NCBI GenBank assembly: GCA_902789415.1
Contig: CADAOD010000033.1
Span: 1 to 35,952 of the forward strand
DNA: 35,952 bases
Origin: an uncultured Prevotellaceae bacterium
GTDB lineage: Bacteria; Bacteroidota; Bacteroidia; Bacteroidales; Bacteroidaceae
Direction of reading: 5' to 3'
Positions 32,841 through 35,952 of this stretch are shown here, piece by piece. The notes under the pieces were generated by a model. It was not told where the DNA came from. It saw nothing but the letters and a program-made list of their open reading frames with translations, and made no database searches. Every line of letters starts with the position of its first letter. The stretch's first letter is position 1. A program made the translations under genes and the position numbers.

Positions 32841-33417
32841 ACTTATATCTCAAACCGATAAGTCCGATGCCCTGCTCACCCACACCGAGTTCAACAAAGG
32901 CGCGCAGCTGACGAGCACCCACCTCCATACCAAGAAGCGAGGCCTGCCAATTAAAGTGGAACACAGACTCGCTATTACCGTCGTAGGTCTCGTGGCGGAT
33001 GGTGGCGCCAACACCAAACTTGGAGTACATGCCAAAATTGTTGGAACGCAGCCAATCGAACTTAACGCCAGGCATCAGGGTGTAGTAGGCTTGCGTGAGT
33101 TCTCCTTTTTTGGTACTGCCAGTCATTACGTCCTGCGTATTTTTGCCATAGACCGCGATGCCGCCTATGCCCAGCCACTCCTTTGGATGATAGAAATATT
33201 CAACTGAAAACGGACCAGTGAATGTTTCATTCTCGAAGGTTACATTGCCCACAGTGACAATGGTGGTAGCGATATGCTCGAAGGCATTCACCCATTGGGA
33301 ATTAGAACCAGCACCATAACTCACAGCCACCTCGTGTCGAGGGAAGTCTTCGGTCTGTGCCTGAGCGCACACAACGGTCATCAGCCCCATCAGGGCCATC
33401 AAGATTGTTTTTTTCAT
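32833..33417 (-). CDS. Small outer-membrane beta-barrel protein
   Basis: A 194-residue protein with a signal peptide (MKKTILMALMGLMTVVCAQA-QT). It then has alternating-strand sequence such as 'FSVEYFYHPKEWLGIGGIAVYG', 'LMPGVKFDWLRSNNFGMYSKFGVGATI' and a C-terminal 'GLIGLRYKFN' ending in an aromatic/polar residue, as in outer-membrane barrels of about 8 strands. I do not recognise a named family. It lies 27 bp downstream of purN copy 2 on the same strand, without its own promoter box, so it is probably cotranscribed with it. Confidence 0.7.
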   Translation of the reverse strand: MKKTILMALMGLMTVVCAQAQTEDFPRHEVAVSYGAGSNSQWVNAFEHIATTIVTVGNVTFENETFTGPFSVEYFYHPKEWLGIGGIAVYGKNTQDVMTGSTKKGELTQAYYTLMPGVKFDWLRSNNFGMYSKFGVGATIRHETYDGNSESVFHFNWQASLLGMEVGARQLRAFVELGVGEQGIGLIGLRYKFN

Positions 33418-33444
33418 GTTATTAAGTTATTTAATTTTAATGAT

Positions 33445-34014
33445 TTAAAAGTTCTCTTTCAGTATCTTTTCTATCAACGGTGGATAGTATTTCATCTCGA
33501 GCACATGTTCTTTGGCGGCGATATCGTCGACAGAATCATCAGGACTCAACGCCACGCGATACTGAGCAATAATCTCGCCACCATCACAGACAGGTGTCAC
33601 CCAATGTACAGTCATGCCCGTCTCTGTTTCGCCAGCAGCCTTAACAGCTTCGTGTACGTGGTGCCCCCACATGCCCTTGCCTCCATACTTGGGCAACAGC
33701 GAAGGGTGAATATTAACGATGCGACGCGGGTAGGCATCTACCAGATAATCAGGAATCAATGGAAGGAAGCCTGCCAACACGATGAAGCGGACATCATACT
33801 CGCGTAACAGGGGCATCATCACCGCAGCGTCGTTCAACTGAGCCTTGGTCACCACTTGCGTCCTGACACCCAAGCGTTGAGCCTTCTCCAGCACAGGAGC
33901 ATCGGCTTTATTGCATACCAGCAAAGGCGTGCATACCAGCTCCGAGTCGTGGAAATAGCGGATGATGTTCTCTGCATTCGTTCCGCCACCCGAAGCAAAA
34001 ATAGCAATATTCAT
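33445..34014 (-). CDS. purN: Phosphoribosylglycinamide formyltransferase, copy 2
   Basis: A 189-residue PurN starting MNIAIFASGGGTNAENIIRYF; an ATG two codons earlier (34020) is also possible. The catalytic Asn and His lie in 'IVNIHPSLLPKYGG' and the Asp in 'VCDGGEII'. The N terminus is the one I expect for Bacteroidales PurN, so this may be the ancestral copy and the one at 18231-18797 the extra. It has its own promoter box and is divergent from pgi. Both copies keep all catalytic residues, so neither looks like a decaying pseudogene. Confidence 0.93.
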   Translation of the reverse strand: MNIAIFASGGGTNAENIIRYFHDSELVCTPLLVCNKADAPVLEKAQRLGVRTQVVTKAQLNDAAVMMPLLREYDVRFIVLAGFLPLIPDYLVDAYPRRIVNIHPSLLPKYGGKGMWGHHVHEAVKAAGETETGMTVHWVTPVCDGGEIIAQYRVALSPDDSVDDIAAKEHVLEMKYYPPLIEKILKENF

Positions 34015-34050
34015 TTTCATCTAAATCAAGATATTGTCATTTTATAGACG

Positions 34051-34058
34051 CAAAGGTA
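34051..34058 (-). promoter_or_regulatory. Candidate -7 box of the purN copy 2 promoter
   Basis: Minus strand TACCTTTG fits TAnnTTTG, about 36 bp before the start codon. A -33 TTTG is not obvious. Confidence 0.5.
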
Positions 34059-34076
34059 CAAAAAAATATCTAAAGT

Positions 34077-34107
34077 TTTGCCAACTCACAGATATTTTGT
34101 AATTTTG
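34077..34107 (+). promoter_or_regulatory. Promoter of pgi
   Basis: TTTG (34077-34080), a 19-bp spacer, then TAATTTTG (34100-34107), 37 bp before the pgi ATG. An exact consensus match. Confidence 0.8.
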
Positions 34108-34144
34108 CAACGCTTTAAAGCACAAATACATAAAATGAATCAAT

Positions 34145-35500
34145 ATGAAGAATATCACTCTTGACATGACTAAAGCCTCCTGCTTTTTGGCAGAAGGTGC
34201 AGTGGCTGCTTTCGAGCCCAAGGTAAAGGCAGCACAGGAAGCCCTTGAGAACGGCACCTGCCCTGGCAACGATTTCCTGGGATGGCTCCACCTCCCCTCA
34301 TCAATCACTCCCGAATTTCTGGCTGAGATTCAGGCTTGTGCCGACACGCTGCGCCAGAACTGCGAGGTTGTGGTAGTTGCAGGTATCGGTGGTTCTTATC
34401 TGGGCGCTCGCGCCGTGATTGAAGCCCTGAGCAACTCGTTTGCATGGCTCATTCAGGATAAGAAGAACCCCACCATCATGTTTGCTGGTAACAACATCGG
34501 CGAGGACTACCTGTTCGAGATGACAGAATACCTGAAAGACAAGAAGTTTGGCGTTATCAATATTTCCAAGTCTGGTACCACCACCGAGACTGCCCTGACC
34601 TTCCGTCTGCTGAAGAAGCAGTGCGAGGCTCAGCGCGGCAAGGAGGAGGCTAAGAAGGTGATCGTAGCCGTTACAGACGCTAAGAAGGGTGCTGCCCGCA
34701 CCTGCGCCGACAAGGAAGGTTACAAGAGCTTTATCATCCCCGATAACGTAGGTGGCCGTTTCTCTGTACTCACTCCCGTTGGTCTGCTGCCCATCGCCTG
34801 CGCTGGCTTCGACGTGAAGCAGTTGGTGGCTGGTGCACAGGACATGGAGAAGGCTTGCGGCAAGGATGTTCCCTTCGCCGAGAACCTCGCAGCACAGTAT
34901 GCAGCCGTTCGCAACGGTCTTTATCAGAGCGGCAAGAAGATCGAGATCATGGTGAACTATCAGCCCAAGCTCCACTTCTTCTCTGAGTGGTGGAAGCAGC
35001 TCTATGGCGAGAGCGAGGGTAAGGATGGCAAGGGTATCTTCCCTGCCTCTGTTGACTTCACCACCGACCTGCACTCTATGGGTCAGTGGATTCAGGAGGG
35101 CGAGCGCACTATCTTCGAGACAGTGATTAGCATTGAGGAGCCCGAGAAGAAGCTGCTGTTCCCCAACGACGAGGAGAACCTGGACGGTCTGAACTTCCTC
35201 GCTGGCAAGCGCGTGGACGAGGTGAACAAGATGGCTGAGCTGGGCACCCGTCTGGCTCACGTGGATGGTGGTGTGCCCAACATGCGCATCAGCGTTCCCA
35301 AGCTCAACGAGTACTACATCGGTCAGCTCATCTACTTCTTCGAGATCGCTTGTGGCATCAGTGGCAACCTGCTCGAGGTGAACCCCTTCAACCAGCCTGG
35401 TGTAGAGGCTTACAAAAAGAACATGTTTGCCCTGCTCGAGAAGCCCGGCTACGAGGCTGAATCAAAGGCCATCAAGGAGCGTCTGGCTAAAGAGAAGTAA
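34145..35500 (+). CDS. pgi: Glucose-6-phosphate isomerase
   Basis: A 451-residue cytoplasmic isomerase of the shorter (about 445-450) bacterial form, interconverting glucose-6-phosphate and fructose-6-phosphate. '[14 protein letters not shown]' and '[16 protein letters not shown]' are the phosphate-binding and signature blocks; '[13 protein letters not shown]' holds the catalytic Glu; '[25 protein letters not shown]' (read in pieces) is the C-terminal signature. The length and all blocks are complete, unlike several neighbours. A 319-codon open frame lies antisense to it but is only a shadow of its GC-rich third positions. Confidence 0.97.
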   Translation: MKNITLDMTKASCFLAEGAVAAFEPKVKAAQEALENGTCPGNDFLGWLHLPSSITPEFLAEIQACADTLRQNCEVVVVAGIGGSYLGARAVIEALSNSFAWLIQDKKNPTIMFAGNNIGEDYLFEMTEYLKDKKFGVINISKSGTTTETALTFRLLKKQCEAQRGKEEAKKVIVAVTDAKKGAARTCADKEGYKSFIIPDNVGGRFSVLTPVGLLPIACAGFDVKQLVAGAQDMEKACGKDVPFAENLAAQYAAVRNGLYQSGKKIEIMVNYQPKLHFFSEWWKQLYGESEGKDGKGIFPASVDFTTDLHSMGQWIQEGERTIFETVISIEEPEKKLLFPNDEENLDGLNFLAGKRVDEVNKMAELGTRLAHVDGGVPNMRISVPKLNEYYIGQLIYFFEIACGISGNLLEVNPFNQPGVEAYKKNMFALLEKPGYEAESKAIKERLAKEK

Positions 35501-35504
35501 TCCA

Positions 35505-35531
35505 GGATATCTAGCGCATCTAGAATATCTA
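35505..35531. repeat. Three 9-bp units between pgi and the HAD gene
   Basis: GGATATCTA, GCGCATCTA and GAATATCTA are contiguous; each has the core ATCTA. They fill the 36-bp spacer before the next start codon, much as the heptamer arrays do in other spacers of this window. Confidence 0.75.
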
Positions 35532-35536
35532 ACAGA

Positions 35537-35952
35537 ATGAAGCAAACAATTAAGCAATACTTAGAGGAACACGGCTTTGAGGCACTTTGCCCCAAAGCCG
35601 TGCTTTTCGATATGGACGGTGTGCTCTACAACTCGATGCCCAACCACGCCATTGCGTGGCAGCGTTCGATGGAGAAATTTGGCATACACATGACAGAGGC
35701 CGACGCCTATGCCACTGAGGGTGCGCGTGGTGTCGACACCATCCGCATGATGGTGAAGAAGCAGCAGGGGCGCGACATTGACGAGGCCGAGGCGCAGCTG
35801 ATGTACGACGAGAAAACACGCCAGTTTCACGCTCTGCCAGAAACACACATCATGCCTGGCATCCCAGAGCTGATGAAACAGATAAACGCCGACGGACTGA
35901 CCATCGGCGTGGTAACGGGTAGCGGACAGCGTCCACTCATCAATCGCTTGCT
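35537..35952 (+). CDS. HAD-superfamily phosphatase/beta-phosphoglucomutase-like protein, N-terminal part (cut by window edge)
   Basis: 138 codons open to the right edge. The HAD nucleophile motif is plain at about residues 29-34 (VLFDMDGVLYNS), followed by a cap domain and 'TIGVVTGSGQR', the motif II region with its Thr/Ser. This is the beta-phosphoglucomutase/phosphatase branch of the HAD family. The start at 35537 follows pgi by 36 bp on the same strand, so it is probably cotranscribed. A role in sugar-phosphate metabolism would fit next to pgi. The catalytic Lys and the second acidic motif are beyond the window. Confidence 0.88.
   Translation, partial: MKQTIKQYLEEHGFEALCPKAVLFDMDGVLYNSMPNHAIAWQRSMEKFGIHMTEADAYATEGARGVDTIRMMVKKQQGRDIDEAEAQLMYDEKTRQFHALPETHIMPGIPELMKQINADGLTIGVVTGSGQRPLINRL
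35570..35602 (+). terminator. Hairpin inside the 5' coding end of the HAD gene
   Basis: CACGGCTTTG and its exact complement CAAAGCCGTG flank 13 bases and are followed by CTTTTC. It lies 34-66 bases into the HAD coding sequence and 70 bases past the pgi stop. It could end some pgi transcripts or attenuate the downstream gene; chance is not excluded. Confidence 0.35.

Noticed and set aside
34301-35260. 319-codon open frame antisense to pgi
   Set aside because: It has no recognisable domain, lies wholly inside a conserved gene and has low-complexity Leu/Gly/His-rich composition. It is a by-product of pgi codon usage.
1-35952. CRISPR arrays, tRNA/rRNA genes, insertion sequences, prophage or defence genes
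   Set aside because: I looked for spaced direct repeats of 25-40 bp, cloverleaf sequences with GGTTCGAATCC-type arms and transposase or integrase motifs, and found none. The repeats present are very short tandem units and one inverted repeat.

Overview
The window looks like chromosomal DNA from a Prevotella-type member of the Bacteroidales. Evidence: a SusC/SusD polysaccharide utilization locus (PUL), a SprA-type type IX secretion (T9SS) translocon gene, a P-protein split into gcvPA and gcvPB, an NADP meso-diaminopimelate dehydrogenase, and promoters of the Bacteroidetes form TTTG-N18..20-TAnnTTTG with almost no Shine-Dalgarno sequences. I see no rRNA, tRNA, CRISPR array, transposase or phage gene, and no gene-free stretch longer than about 250 bases.

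Layout. 1-8591 (minus strand): a PUL read as susC, susD, a lipoprotein with three tandem carbohydrate-binding-like domains, a BACON-GH16 endo-glucanase and a CotH-like protein cut by the window edge; beta-1,3-glucan (laminarin type) is the likely substrate. 8832-10769 (minus): an AqpZ-like aquaporin and a FucP-family sugar/H+ symporter, closed by a strong terminator. 10878-11843 (plus): a YqiA-like hydrolase joined to a degenerate HAD/5'-nucleotidase-like domain. 11874-18213 (plus): a full glycine cleavage operon, lplA-gcvT-gcvH-gcvPA-gcvPB-lpd. 18231-19697 (minus): ddh and a first purN. 19899-27463 (plus): ruvA and the very large sprA. 27473-28576 (minus): a TorF-like barrel protein and a DUF486 membrane protein. 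28697-32464 (plus): etfB, etfA, a small membrane protein and an acyl-CoA dehydrogenase. 32501-32840 (plus): a SemiSWEET. 32833-34020 (minus): a small barrel protein and a second purN. 34077-35952 (plus): pgi and the start of a HAD phosphatase/mutase gene.

How the genes fit together. The PUL binds, cuts and imports glucan oligosaccharides. The symporter, SemiSWEET and pgi handle the resulting hexoses. The gcv operon carries its own lipoate ligase (for GcvH) and lipoamide dehydrogenase. One-carbon units from glycine feed formyl-tetrahydrofolate, the cofactor of PurN, which is present twice. EtfAB and the acyl-CoA dehydrogenase form an electron-transfer module.

The most striking observation is that several highly conserved genes each seem to have lost one or more blocks, mostly about 15-30 residues, usually in frame: GH16, gcvPB, lpd (two places), the acyl-CoA dehydrogenase and sprA (three places, one larger). 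At the etfB/etfA junction the same kind of loss removed the etfB stop and the etfA start. This is judged against remembered family sequences, not a computed alignment. It is either a systematic assembly artefact or a genome with an unusual deletion process. A second theme is short-period tandem repeats between operon genes, two of which contain the next gene's start codon.
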